NCBI GenBank assembly: GCA_937888715.1
Contig: CALARU010000056.1
Location: forward strand, 1 to 64,000
Source: an uncultured Planctomycetaceae bacterium
GTDB taxonomy: Bacteria; Planctomycetota; Planctomycetia; Gemmatales; Gemmataceae
Reading direction: 5' to 3'
DNA: 64,000 nt
In this document: positions 1 through 8,981 of the stretch, one piece after another
Layout: the number at the start of each line of letters is the position of its first letter
Position numbering within the stretch: position 1 is the stretch's first letter
Notes under the pieces: model-generated
What the model was told of the DNA's origin: nothing
Database searches by the model: none
Seen by the model: the letters and a program-made list of their open reading frames with translations, nothing else
Translations under genes and position numbers: made by a program

Positions 1-115
1 GTTCCACAGGAGACTTGATCTGTTCCACAGGAGACTTGATCTGTTCCACAGGAGACTTGATCTGTTCCACAGGAGACTTGATCTGTTCCACAGGAGACTT
101 GATCTGTTCCACAGG
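1..115. repeat. 21-bp tandem repeat, five full copies plus a partial
   Basis: The unit gttccacaggagacttgatc+t repeats head to tail at 1, 22, 43, 64 and 85. A sixth copy from 106 diverges after ten bases. The five copies look identical, and 21 bp is seven codons, so copy-number changes keep the reading frame. The array lies inside the minus-strand secreted-protein gene and encodes repeats of IKSPVEQ. It continues to the window edge, so its full size is unknown. Confidence 0.95.
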
Positions 116-238
116 GGCAGCTTCAAAAGGGGCAGGCATAATTAAGGGTTCAACTTCTGCAAAAACTGAAAATGCTGACCCAAAAAAAGCTGCAATCGCT
201 ATTCCAACTCGGAACTTTTCACCATGTAAATTAAACAT
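1..238 (-). CDS. Secreted protein with IKSPVEQ heptapeptide repeats (partial, left edge)
   Basis: The minus-strand frame opens at ATG 238 with a GGGGG stretch about five bases upstream, and stays open to base 1, so the C-terminus is missing. The first 28 residues (MFNLHGEKFRVGIAIAAF... to SVFA|EV) form a typical Sec signal peptide with a likely cut after SVFA. A Pro/Ala-rich stretch follows, and then five or more copies of IKSPVEQ from about residue 45. This gives a secreted protein with a low-complexity, charged and proline-containing stalk or linker. No catalytic domain is visible in the part present, so the function is unknown. The plus-strand open frame over the same DNA is only a by-product of the repeat. 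Confidence 0.75.
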   Translation of the reverse strand, partial: MFNLHGEKFRVGIAIAAFFGSAFSVFAEVEPLIMPAPFEAAPVEQIKSPVEQIKSPVEQIKSPVEQIKSPVEQIKSPVE

Positions 239-481
239 ACATCCCCCAAACGCATAAAAATTAAAAGCATTGTTACAAGCTAAACTCAATCCCCAATGAA
301 TCTAAAAATAACACCTATGACCGCCCAATATTGGTGGATTTACCCTGAAAACAAAAGCTGTCAAGACCATTTTTAATACCACGGTGTATTTATTTTTAAA
401 ATGATCTATAACTAAAGGTAAATAAAGTTATAAAAACGACCTTTATTAATACGATGTCAATTTAATTAGGACCTTATTTAG

Positions 482-1897
482 ATGATTCCATTTAAAACAA
501 AAATAGTAGCAACACTAGGGCCATCAAGTTCCAACGAACAAGTGATAAAAACACTTATGATGGAAGGTGCGAGAATCTTCCGCTTGAATTTCTCGCATGG
601 GCAGCACGATACCCACCTTGCCAACATTGAATTAATAAGATCCATTTCTGAAAAGATAGGAATAGCAACAACGATAATAGCAGATTTATGCGGGCCTAAA
701 ATCCGCGTAGGCTCTTTCGTCGATGGTAAAATACAAATCAATAAAGGTGATACCGTCACCTTAGACACCAACCCTTGCATGGGCGCCAACAATCTTATTC
801 ACTCTCAATACGCACTTCTTGCACAAGAAGTTTCTTTTGGAACTCGCATTTTACTCGATGATGGCTTATTGGAATTTAAAGTTCTCGAGAAAACCGAAAC
901 CCAGGTGATAGCAGAAGTAATTCGTGGCGGTATACTTAAGAACAACAAAGGGATGAATCTTCCGGGATTAGCTCTTTCAGTTCCCGCATTAACAGAAAAA
1001 GACAAAAAGGATGTTGATTTCATCGTAGGTCATCCTGTGGATTACATAGCCCTTTCTTTTGTTCGAAGCGCATCCGATGTAAAAACACTGCAAGATTATA
1101 TTCAAACTAAAAATGCAAACATTCCTGTTATAGCAAAAATCGAGAAGCCACAAGCTGTTGCTAACATTGACGAAATTTTATCACAAGCAGATGGAATCAT
1201 GGTCGCTAGGGGCGATTTAGGCGTTGAAATGGACCCTGAAAAAGTGCCTATCATTCAAAAAGATTTAATCAGAAAAGCACGCGCTGTATTCAAGCCCGTT
1301 ATTGTTGCAACCCAAATGCTTGAATCCATGACAACAAACCAAAGACCAACCAGGGCCGAGGTCTCCGATGTTTCCAATGCAGTTTTCGAAGGTACCGATG
1401 CCTTGATGCTCTCAGGCGAAACCGCTGCGGGCCTTTACCCTGTTGAATCTGTTCAAATGATGCGAAAAGTTTCTAAAGAAGTCGAATCTTGGCAACTCCA
1501 AAACTATCAGTCTGCAGCTAACGCATTTACTGCCAACTTCATTTCCTCTGACCCACTCAGGCAATCGGTAGCAAAAGCAATTGCAAACATCACACGAGAT
1601 ATCGATGTATGTGCAGTTGTCGTAAGAAGCCGGGGTGGTAAATCTGCTTCCGTCGTTTCTTCAACCAGACTATCCTCCCCCATTTTGGCTTTATCTACCG
1701 AACCTGCCATAGTGCGTAAAATGAATCTTCTTTGGGGAGTGACCCCTATTTTGGTTAGCGCAGATGAATTCGAAGAACCAAAGATATACGCCCGAAAATT
1801 AGTTTCTAACATGGGACTTTCTAATCAAGGCAAATTTATTCTACTCCTCTCCGGTTTCGGAAAATCGGAACCCGCAATCACTGTTCTTCCTGCATAA
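482..1897 (+). CDS. pyk: Pyruvate kinase
   Basis: Catalyses phosphoenolpyruvate + ADP to pyruvate + ATP, the last step of glycolysis, in the cytoplasm. The 471-residue product has the normal bacterial length. Recognisable parts are the N-terminal KIVATLGPSS, RLNFSHG, the active-site IAKIEKPQAV near residue 217, MVARGDLGVE near 240, and the signature stretch ATQMLESM...RPTRAEVSDVSNAVFEGTD with LSGETAAG. A C-terminal regulatory-type domain is present. AGGA lies about ten bases before ATG 482. The gene is followed after ten bases by the NAD(P)HX dehydratase gene, so the two are probably co-transcribed. Confidence 0.97.
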   Translation: MIPFKTKIVATLGPSSSNEQVIKTLMMEGARIFRLNFSHGQHDTHLANIELIRSISEKIGIATTIIADLCGPKIRVGSFVDGKIQINKGDTVTLDTNPCMGANNLIHSQYALLAQEVSFGTRILLDDGLLEFKVLEKTETQVIAEVIRGGILKNNKGMNLPGLALSVPALTEKDKKDVDFIVGHPVDYIALSFVRSASDVKTLQDYIQTKNANIPVIAKIEKPQAVANIDEILSQADGIMVARGDLGVEMDPEKVPIIQKDLIRKARAVFKPVIVATQMLESMTTNQRPTRAEVSDVSNAVFEGTDALMLSGETAAGLYPVESVQMMRKVSKEVESWQLQNYQSAANAFTANFISSDPLRQSVAKAIANITRDIDVCAVVVRSRGGKSASVVSSTRLSSPILALSTEPAIVRKMNLLWGVTPILVSADEFEEPKIYARKLVSNMGLSNQGKFILLLSGFGKSEPAITVLPA

Positions 1898-1907
1898 AGA
1901 ATTCGCC

Positions 1908-2768
1908 ATGAACAACCTCATTCCACAACTTCCACACAGAGATGCAGATTCACACAAAGGCACCTTTGGAACGACTTTGATCCTCGGGGGTTGCAAAGGA
2001 ATGTCTGGCGCAATGGTGCTATGTGGCACAGCAGCGTTAAAAAGTGGCGCTGGTTTGGTTCAAATTGGAACCCCCACGTCCATCAGGTCGGAAATCGCAA
2101 TCGGGAACCCATGCTACACCACCATTGGTCTTTCTGAAGATGATGAAGGGCGATTTAATCAACAGGCAATTAAACAAATCAGCCCAATTGTTGGTAGAGC
2201 CAGCGCAGTAGTTCTTGGGCCTGGAGCTGCGCCCACCAAAGCCTGCCAAGAAATGGCAGGCTACTTCCTTAGTCTTGAGATCCCTGTTTTGTTAGATGCG
2301 GATGCACTAAACAGCTTAGCTTCCGATGGATTCCCCACAACATTTAAAAACAAACAAGTTGTAATCACCCCGCATCCAGGCGAGTTTTCAAGGCTAACTA
2401 GATTAACCGCCAAAGAAATTCAATCTGATCGCAAAACTCTCGCAATGAATTTTGCACTGTCACACGGAATTATTGTGGTTCTTAAAGGGCATGGGACCGT
2501 GGTAAGTGATGGTAAAAGCATTTACATCAACGCCACCGGAAATGCCGGAATGGCAACCGGAGGTAGCGGCGATGTGCTTTCAGGAATTATCGGAGCGCTG
2601 CTTGGGCAGGGAATGCAAGCATTTGATGCTGCAAAACTTGGAGTTTATTTACACGGGTTAGCAGGAGACCACGCAAAAAAACAATTGGGCGAGCACAGTT
2701 TGACTGCGCTAGATATTCTTGAGCATATACCAAGCGCATTTCTTTTTCACGAAAAGGCCCTTTTATAG
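1908..2768 (+). CDS. nnrD: ADP/ATP-dependent NAD(P)H-hydrate dehydratase (YjeF C-terminal type)
   Basis: Repairs damaged (hydrated) NADH/NADPH by nucleotide-dependent dehydration. The 286-residue ribokinase-like protein shows VVLGPGA, LLDADALNSL, VITPHPGEFSRL, VVLKGHGTVV, and the catalytic/nucleotide-binding NAGMATGGSGDVLSG near residue 215, which together are diagnostic for the family. It corresponds to the dehydratase half only. The epimerase (YjeF N-terminal) half is not attached, so the organism must encode it elsewhere if it has it. It lies ten bases downstream of pyk, in the same orientation. Confidence 0.95.
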   Translation: MNNLIPQLPHRDADSHKGTFGTTLILGGCKGMSGAMVLCGTAALKSGAGLVQIGTPTSIRSEIAIGNPCYTTIGLSEDDEGRFNQQAIKQISPIVGRASAVVLGPGAAPTKACQEMAGYFLSLEIPVLLDADALNSLASDGFPTTFKNKQVVITPHPGEFSRLTRLTAKEIQSDRKTLAMNFALSHGIIVVLKGHGTVVSDGKSIYINATGNAGMATGGSGDVLSGIIGALLGQGMQAFDAAKLGVYLHGLAGDHAKKQLGEHSLTALDILEHIPSAFLFHEKALL

Positions 2769-2825
2769 GGATGCTTGCTTCCAAGCCGTTAAACAGCAAT
2801 AAGTGAAGGGCACACCAGCATCACA

Positions 2826-3290
2826 CTAGGAATCTGCAGATTTCTTAAGCACGCGTGCAAATTCATAAACCGACTCTTCCTGCATCTCTGTTTCAATTGA
2901 ACCTGGGCGCAAGGTACGAATCTTAGACATCGCCTCTTTAGGGGACATGCCCTTGGCAACATAATAAGAAGCCAGGGCCACTCCCGTTCTTCCCATTCCC
3001 GCTGCACAATGCACCGCAACACCCATATTTGAAATATGCGCTTTTAATATCGATTTTATAATTCGATCTAATTGGGTTAAAGTAGGTGGTTCCATATCCA
3101 CCACGGGCTCATGAATCATCATCAAGCCCGCACCATCAATCCAATTACGAGGCAACTTTTCTTCAGTGAGGGTGATGAGCAAATCGATTCCATTTTTTCT
3201 AAGCCAATCGATTTCTTCTTCGGAAACAGGCCGGGCCAAGCCCGCTAGTTTCTTCTCATCAACCCACGAAAACCCATATGGTTCGCTCAT
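2826..3290 (-). CDS. Dual-specificity protein phosphatase (DUSP23-like)
   Basis: A cysteine-dependent phosphatase of about 154 residues. The P-loop HCAAGMGRTG carries the nucleophile Cys95 and Arg101, and an upstream Asp65 in VVDMEP fits the general acid. The overall pattern (short, N-terminal LARP, C-terminal RPGSIET.EQ) matches the small DUSP23/VHZ-like bacterial and eukaryotic proteins. ATG 3290 is preferred over TTG 3296. The AGGA about eight bases upstream is built from the stop codon of the preceding release-factor-like gene, which suggests translational coupling. The in vivo substrate is unknown. It could act on phosphotyrosine, phosphoserine or small phosphorylated molecules. Confidence 0.88.
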   Translation of the reverse strand: MSEPYGFSWVDEKKLAGLARPVSEEEIDWLRKNGIDLLITLTEEKLPRNWIDGAGLMMIHEPVVDMEPPTLTQLDRIIKSILKAHISNMGVAVHCAAGMGRTGVALASYYVAKGMSPKEAMSKIRTLRPGSIETEMQEESVYEFARVLKKSADS

Positions 3291-3299
3291 CTGCAATTC

Positions 3300-3824
3300 C
3301 TAATACATAAGGTGTTGGCCATACTTTTGCCTAATCTGATTCAATGTCTCCCAAACCTTGTCATCCTGCTTCATGAATCCTACCACAGAAGCGGTTGATG
3401 CACCCAGGGCCTTTGCTGCATCACTAACCCGTGCCTGACAAAGTTCCAACATATCAAGCAGCGCACCTACAGCGGGTAGAAATGCAGGATTTTTCACACC
3501 TACAGAAAGCCTGCCTTGTTTATCTAATGCAGGCAATATTTCTTGATGACTAGCAAGCCATCCGTCCTCTGCCCCGACTTTCAAAGGTTCGCGCAACTTC
3601 AAATAAAAAGCTTTTCGTAATCGCCTTAATGCTTTCGCTTTATTCTCGTGCTGCGACCTGCTTTCTTCCGCTATCACCAGCAACTGGCTGGCAAGATGCC
3701 TTATTCTTACTGCAGAACTAGTTTTATTGCGCTTCTGCCCGCCAGGTCCACTTGCACGGTATGTATCCACCTCGCATTGACGAAGCAACATATCATCAGA
3801 AAGATTTACCCATTCATAGCGCAT
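3300..3824 (-). CDS. Release-factor-like peptidyl-tRNA hydrolase domain protein (GGQ)
   Basis: Class I release factor domain with the GGQ loop at residues 28-30 ([16 protein letters not shown]) and the typical [16 protein letters not shown] helix. It lacks the stop-codon-recognition domains of RF1/RF2, so it is more like ArfB-type ribosome-rescue factors. It has about 85 extra C-terminal residues not seen in ArfB. The ATG at 3824 places GGQ at the usual distance from the N-terminus. A longer frame runs upstream but overlaps the neighbouring gene and a terminator, so it is not favoured. No Shine-Dalgarno is visible, because the U-run of an upstream terminator ends four bases before the ATG. 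Confidence 0.85.
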   Translation of the reverse strand: MRYEWVNLSDDMLLRQCEVDTYRASGPGGQKRNKTSSAVRIRHLASQLLVIAEESRSQHENKAKALRRLRKAFYLKLREPLKVGAEDGWLASHQEILPALDKQGRLSVGVKNPAFLPAVGALLDMLELCQARVSDAAKALGASTASVVGFMKQDDKVWETLNQIRQKYGQHLMY

Positions 3825-3833
3825 GATAAAAAA

Positions 3834-3862
3834 CAAGGGGCCCTTGGTTGAGGGACCCCTTG
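3834..3862 (-). terminator. Rho-independent terminator of the Gfo/Idh/MocA gene
   Basis: On the minus strand a GC-rich hairpin (CAAGGGG/CCCCTTG plus CCC/GGG with one bulge, eight-base loop) is followed by six T residues. It lies 24 bases past the oxidoreductase stop. Its T-run ends just before the ATG at 3824, so it also forms the immediate 5' region of the release-factor-like gene. Confidence 0.85.
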
Positions 3863-3885
3863 CCAATTGGGATAAAAATCCAAGC

Positions 3886-5274
3886 CTACACTTCCAGCTT
3901 CCAAGGCTTACGCATTGGATTACTGAGCATTGCATTAGCCTCTGAATTATCAAAGGTATAAGCCTTAGGATCCCATTTCAGGCTCTTGCCAGTCCTTAAG
4001 GCAATCGCACCAATTTGGCAAACAATCACAGAACCACCACCAATGGACGCATTACAAATTGGCTTCTTGCCATTTTTTCTGCATTCAAAGAAGTTACCCA
4101 TATGATCGTTTGAAACTTCAAGCCTCATCGCATCTGGCTTAAGTGGTTCTTCAAGCAACTTGGGATCACTTGCAGTAATCTTGCCACGATTTACAAAGAT
4201 CCACTGATTGTTTTCACCCACAAACAAGATACCATTGCCATCTTTGTCACCGATAGTATCGGGCAGGGTGGAATCAGAAACCAACAACTTGGCACCGTTA
4301 GCATAAGTGTAGGTAACCTTGAAATTAGGGTGACAATTATAACCATTGTTACCCTTATAAGGTTCTGCACCTTTGGCTTCAACAGCGATAGGGCCGCTGC
4401 CATCCATTCCCAAACCCCACTGAGCTATATCGATATGATGGGCGCCCCAATCAGTCATTTTCCCACCCGAGTAATTATAGAACCAGCGGAATTCATAATG
4501 ACAATTAGTGAAATCAATCTTCTTGGCATTACCCTTATTATCTTTTCTTTCACCACGGGCTTCAAAAAGATAATCGACCATTGGAGTTGGCCCCAACCAC
4601 ATATCCCAATCCAAAGTTTTTGGAGCTTCAGCTTTGGCAATGGCACCACTCACAGGGTTGCCACCAATTCGGGCTTCAACTTGCTTAATCTTCCCGATAC
4701 GGCCATTGCGAACCAATTCGCAAGCGAGTCGGAATTGTTTGGCCGACCGTTGTTGACTACCAGTCTGGAAGGTACGACCTGATTTTTCAGCAGCCTTCAT
4801 CACTGCCAAGGCTTCTTCGACAGTCAAAGTCAAAGGCTTTTCGCAGTAAACATCCTTGCCTTTTTTGAGTGCTTCAATTGCAACCAAGGCATGCCAGTGA
4901 TCAGGGGTAGCGATTGTTACAGCTTCGATATCCTTGCGGTCAAGTAGTTCACGAAAATCTTTAAAACCCTTAACATCTGCGGAACCGTCTTTCTTCATCA
5001 TGGCAACAGCATTGGCAAGATGGTTTGATTCAACATCACATGCAGCAACGAATGTCGCTTTATTTCTGCGAGCATCGCCGTAAATAGCACGACCCCTACT
5101 TGAAGGACTGCCAATTCCGATGGCGCCCATAACTGGACCATTAGGGGCTTCCTGTTTTTTAGCTTCTTGTGCAGCCACGGTTTCCTTGGCATACCACAAT
5201 GGGTAACCAGCAGATACTAATGCTGCAACTGCCTTCTGGACAAAACCTCGTCTCGACATTGAATCAAAATACAT
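3886..5274 (-). CDS. Gfo/Idh/MocA-family oxidoreductase with Tat-type leader
   Basis: A 462-residue NAD(P)-dependent sugar or inositol dehydrogenase-type protein. The N-terminus has SRRGFVQKA, a twin-arginine-like signal followed by a hydrophobic stretch, indicating export in the folded state. The Rossmann segment starts near residue 49, ATPDHWHA near 123, and the family's EKP motif is at 145-147. The C-terminal part is the planctomycete-type GFO_IDH_MocA C-terminal domain with [25 protein letters not shown] 5274 has AGGAG six bases upstream, which decides the start over the internal Met6. It is a single gene ending at a strong terminator. The substrate cannot be told. Confidence 0.93.
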   Translation of the reverse strand: MYFDSMSRRGFVQKAVAALVSAGYPLWYAKETVAAQEAKKQEAPNGPVMGAIGIGSPSSRGRAIYGDARRNKATFVAACDVESNHLANAVAMMKKDGSADVKGFKDFRELLDRKDIEAVTIATPDHWHALVAIEALKKGKDVYCEKPLTLTVEEALAVMKAAEKSGRTFQTGSQQRSAKQFRLACELVRNGRIGKIKQVEARIGGNPVSGAIAKAEAPKTLDWDMWLGPTPMVDYLFEARGERKDNKGNAKKIDFTNCHYEFRWFYNYSGGKMTDWGAHHIDIAQWGLGMDGSGPIAVEAKGAEPYKGNNGYNCHPNFKVTYTYANGAKLLVSDSTLPDTIGDKDGNGILFVGENNQWIFVNRGKITASDPKLLEEPLKPDAMRLEVSNDHMGNFFECRKNGKKPICNASIGGGSVIVCQIGAIALRTGKSLKWDPKAYTFDNSEANAMLSNPMRKPWKLEV

Positions 5275-5433
5275 AACTAGCTCCTAAATTGTTGAACAAG
5301 AACATCTACCTTTGCAAATTATAATCGAATGGACCAACAATTGTAAAAGGAATTGGCCTACCCATTCACTTTTTTTCATGTTATTGCCATCTTCGAAGGA
5401 AAAACCCTTTAATTGTTAATATGGAGAAGTAGT

Positions 5434-6378
5434 ATGAATTGGAAAACGAATTTAGCCACTATATGCATGGGATTATCCATTTTAACAACCTCCACCCTAG
5501 GCCAATCGCCACCGTCTAAAAAATTCCCTGCAACCGTTGCCAATATCAATGGCGAGCAAATCAGCGGTGCTGAACTCGAAAGCATCATTAAACAAATGGG
5601 CCCAAGCCCGATTCAAGTGCCAGAAAACACCAGAAAACAAATAGCCCGGGATGCGATGGCAATGCTAATTGATGATTTGCTAATGCAGCAATTTATAAGG
5701 CAAAATACTGCAGCAATTCCAGAGCAAGCTTTGGATCAAAAAATGGCAGAACTTGCAACGGATTTAAAGAAACAAGGAAAAACCATCCAAAGCCTTTGCA
5801 AGGAAACCCAACAAACCGAAGCTCAATTAAAGCGAACCATGCGCCTTAAGTTGCAGTGGGGGAATTTCGCAGCAGCGAAAATCAAAGATGAAAATGTTTA
5901 TAATTATTTTCTTCACAACAAAGATTTCTTCGATGGCACAATGGTTGGGGTTTCACTGATTATTATGCGAATTCCACCTGGAATGAGCCCAAGTGAAACA
6001 GCAAAACTTAAAGCCAAAATGCAGGATGTCAGAAACCAGCTTTTGATGAGTAAAATAGATTTTGCAAGTGCTGCCAAAGCCTATTCGCAAGATGCTTCTG
6101 GCCCAATGGGGGGGAATCTAGGATTAATCCCTAGAAAATATGCCTTGGAGGAACCCTTGGCGAGCGCGGCCTTCAAATTGGCGCCCGGGCAAATCAGTGA
6201 GGTGATTGAAACAGAAATGGGTATTCACTTGATAAGAGTCAACGAAAGAAAAGACGGAAAACTTTCAGACTTTACTAAGATCAAAGACGAAGTCAGAGAT
6301 TTTTGCAGCGAAGAATTTTTTCAGGACACTTTAGCAAGACAAAGAAAAACAGCAAGAATCGAAGTCTTCCTACCCTAA
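5434..6378 (+). CDS. Secreted parvulin-type peptidyl-prolyl isomerase (PpiC/SurA-like)
   Basis: A 314-residue exported protein with an N-terminal signal peptide ending near TSTLGQ, a SurA-type N-terminal helical domain, and a parvulin (PpiC) domain at roughly residues 168-276. The domain shows ASAAKAYSQDAS, MGGNLGLIPR, LAPGQISEVIETEMGIHLIRV. It probably assists folding of exported proteins in the periplasm or envelope. ATG 5434 is chosen because GGAGAA precedes it by about six bases. A TTG further upstream would add seven residues. It is transcribed alone and followed by a clear terminator. Confidence 0.92.
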   Translation: MNWKTNLATICMGLSILTTSTLGQSPPSKKFPATVANINGEQISGAELESIIKQMGPSPIQVPENTRKQIARDAMAMLIDDLLMQQFIRQNTAAIPEQALDQKMAELATDLKKQGKTIQSLCKETQQTEAQLKRTMRLKLQWGNFAAAKIKDENVYNYFLHNKDFFDGTMVGVSLIIMRIPPGMSPSETAKLKAKMQDVRNQLLMSKIDFASAAKAYSQDASGPMGGNLGLIPRKYALEEPLASAAFKLAPGQISEVIETEMGIHLIRVNERKDGKLSDFTKIKDEVRDFCSEEFFQDTLARQRKTARIEVFLP

Positions 6379-6406
6379 AATTTATCAAACAAGCACAATT
6401 CGACAC

Positions 6407-6439
6407 AAAAGCTTCGGGATAATATCCGAAGCTTTTTTT
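6407..6439 (+). terminator. Rho-independent terminator after the parvulin gene
   Basis: Perfect 8-bp stem AGCTTCGG/CCGAAGCT with an eight-base loop, followed by seven T residues, 29 bases after the stop codon of the PpiC-like gene. Confidence 0.92.
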
Positions 6440-6542
6440 GTTATTCTCCCATTCCTTGTTTCATTTCTTCACCGATTTCGTCTAAACTTTATAAAGGGAT
6501 CCAACAAAGTGAAATTCCGACCCTATTGATTAATCGATTAAC

Positions 6543-8981
6543 ATGAGTTCAATCAACCGGTTTCGTTCATACGTAAAATACCTGCCAATACTTTTAGGAT
6601 TGGCCTTTTGGGTTTCATTACAACCACTTTTCAGCCAAGAACTTTCAACCGAACGCGAATTACTTAAAACCGCAGGTTTCAACCCTGCGAATACTCAATC
6701 CTTAATTCCTTTATTTAAAGGTCGTTCTTCATCAATTCCTGCTAACGCAAATATCGAAAAGTTGACTGCCCAACTTATAAACGGTAACCCAGAAGAAAAA
6801 CTTGCTGCTAAAAAAGATTTAATCTGCATGGGCGACTATGTAATCTCAACTCTCAAAAAAGCATCAGGCGAAATACTAGACCCAGCATCTGAAAAAAACC
6901 TTAAAGACTGCATCGAATTGCTAGAAGGTAAAGGGTCTGAAACCCTTATTTCTTCTGCGCTTAAAGTTATAGCATCTGAAGGAAAAGCAGAATCATCTGA
7001 AGTTTTATTTGCTTACCTTCCTTTTGCTGCTGAAGAAATATTGCGCAACGAATGCGAATCTACATTAAGGGTTTTATTTACAACTACAACAACTTCGGGA
7101 ACTCTCTTCGAAAAAACACTAACAGACCCTAACCCATACAAACGAGCTGTCGCTGCAGAAATTCTAGTGCGAAAGGGAAACCCCAAACAGATTTCAATGG
7201 CGAAAAGCCTTCTAAACGACCCCTCTTCTTTAGTCCGAACAAGATTAGTGCTAGCCTTTTTAGAACAGAAAGACCGAATCGCTATGCCTGCTGCCCTTAA
7301 ACTTTTGGCCTCAGATTCTAAGGACACCTCTTCTTTAATCGAAACTGCACTTGCGACTTTGGCAGGCGAATTGGCAATTCAAGGGCCGAAAAATGATGAT
7401 TCAATTTCAAGAAGTATCAATCAAGCAGCCTGGGCTGGCTGGTGGAAATCTATCAACGAACAAGATTTGCTTGCATTATTACGAGAATCAACCGCACCTA
7501 TGGAAATGATTGCGGATGCCGATAAGATTTTCAATGACAACAATATTGAACTGATTAAAAAACACATCAACAGCAAATCATTTAAAAGCAATCCTGCACT
7601 GCAAGCTTTTCTTTTAAATCGCGCAGCCTTCGACATGAAAATTGCGAAACTAATCGAGCCAGATTCCAACGCAATCAAACTCCTATTACAATCAAACCAA
7701 ATAACTCCCGCACTTATCAGGCTAGTTACTTTAGTAAGGCCTGCAAATGCAATCGAGATCATATTGGCCTTTATCCCCTCTTGCAATGATGACAATATTC
7801 AAGATCTTCTAGGGGAATGCTTAGGGCTTTATCTGAATGATCAAAACACAATCCCCCCTGCCTTGATAGCGGCATCAACCTCAAATATTGAGGAACTCAG
7901 AACATTTGCAGGAAAGGTTTTAGCACAGTCGCCAAATGAAATAGCTCAAAAAACCTGCACAACCTTGCTCGCAGATTCATCCGTAAGAGTGCGATTTGAA
8001 GTTGCACGGGAATCGATAAAAAACCAAAACAAATCTGCGATTCCTGTACTAATTGAATTGATGACAAAAGTTTCCGCAGAAAAAGCAGAAACAATAGACC
8101 AAACCCTTAGGGCAATCGCCAAGGGTAAGTCTCCTGAAAGCAAAAACGATAGCAAAATGGATGCTGCAGCGTGGAATACATGGTGGCGAAAAGAAGGACC
8201 TCAGTTGGTCCTGACTCCAGGGGCAAAAATCCAAGAGACGCTAAAAAACTTTCTAGTGGTTGAGTCGTTCAATCAAGAAAAAAAATCAGGGCGAGTCTTC
8301 TTGATCAACCCTTCAGGGAAAACCCTCTGGGAAATTGCAAATCTTTCCAACCCAACCGATGCCCTCTTACTACCAAACAACAAAATTTTGATCACCGAAC
8401 AAGGCGCAAACAGAATCACCGAAAGAGACACCAAAGGAAATATCTCCTGGGAAAAATCAGCTACTAATCCTTTCCTTTCACAGCGCCTATCAAACGGAAA
8501 CATTTTCATAGCTTCCAGAAACAAAATCGTTGAAGTCAGCAGAAATGGCACCGAGATCTTCAGTTTTTCCTACCCTAATCAAACAATTCTTGCTGCCTGC
8601 AAAACACGCACCAACGAATACGCTTTGCTGTGTTATAATGGGGTATTCTTAAAACTCGATTCCAAAGGCAATGAAGTCTCTAAATCACGGATTCCCTTCC
8701 CCACCAACTTCGGCATCAATGGTGGCGCAATAACTCAAAATGATCGCGTTCTTGTAAGCATTCCAACACTCAACAAAATCATGGAGTTTAACTTCAGTGG
8801 CCAATCTACTTGGGAATCAACAATAACAATGCCAGGAATCCCTACTAAACTTCCAAATGGAAATGTAGTGGCACCAAGTTTAAACGGATCAAAAATTGTT
8901 GAAATTCAAATGGATGGCAAGATAATATACGAAAGTGCACCAACTTCTTATCGCTCAATTAAAGTAGGTAAAGCCCCATGA
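6543..8981 (+). CDS. HEAT-like repeat plus beta-propeller secreted protein, paralogue 1
   Basis: An 812-residue exported protein. A signal peptide (to about LFSQ) is followed by HEAT/armadillo-type helical pairs to about residue 560. Two W-x-x-W-W linkers (AAWAGWWK near 295, AAWNTWWR near 540) are embedded in them. A C-terminal beta-propeller of six or so blades follows, with the recurring pattern LPNNKILITEQGANRITERD and WE or WES ends. The propeller resembles PQQ/arylsulfotransferase-type repeats, but no catalytic His is evident. This is the first of four tandem paralogues, and its stop overlaps the next ATG (ATGA). No Shine-Dalgarno is clear. A scaffolding or ligand-binding role is inference only. 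Confidence 0.85.
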   Translation: MSSINRFRSYVKYLPILLGLAFWVSLQPLFSQELSTERELLKTAGFNPANTQSLIPLFKGRSSSIPANANIEKLTAQLINGNPEEKLAAKKDLICMGDYVISTLKKASGEILDPASEKNLKDCIELLEGKGSETLISSALKVIASEGKAESSEVLFAYLPFAAEEILRNECESTLRVLFTTTTTSGTLFEKTLTDPNPYKRAVAAEILVRKGNPKQISMAKSLLNDPSSLVRTRLVLAFLEQKDRIAMPAALKLLASDSKDTSSLIETALATLAGELAIQGPKNDDSISRSINQAAWAGWWKSINEQDLLALLRESTAPMEMIADADKIFNDNNIELIKKHINSKSFKSNPALQAFLLNRAAFDMKIAKLIEPDSNAIKLLLQSNQITPALIRLVTLVRPANAIEIILAFIPSCNDDNIQDLLGECLGLYLNDQNTIPPALIAASTSNIEELRTFAGKVLAQSPNEIAQKTCTTLLADSSVRVRFEVARESIKNQNKSAIPVLIELMTKVSAEKAETIDQTLRAIAKGKSPESKNDSKMDAAAWNTWWRKEGPQLVLTPGAKIQETLKNFLVVESFNQEKKSGRVFLINPSGKTLWEIANLSNPTDALLLPNNKILITEQGANRITERDTKGNISWEKSATNPFLSQRLSNGNIFIASRNKIVEVSRNGTEIFSFSYPNQTILAACKTRTNEYALLCYNGVFLKLDSKGNEVSKSRIPFPTNFGINGGAITQNDRVLVSIPTLNKIMEFNFSGQSTWESTITMPGIPTKLPNGNVVAPSLNGSKIVEIQMDGKIIYESAPTSYRSIKVGKAP

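Noticed and set aside
1-115. Possible CRISPR array
   Set aside because: The 21-bp units are directly adjacent with no spacers and are coding.
15-257. Plus-strand open frame encoding repeats of ICSTGDL
   Set aside because: It has no ribosome binding site or export signal and is the antisense of the clear signal-peptide protein on the minus strand; the repeat keeps several frames open.
3825-3953. Longer N-terminus for the release-factor-like protein
   Set aside because: It would read through the terminator and the 3' end of the oxidoreductase gene, and lacks similarity to the family.
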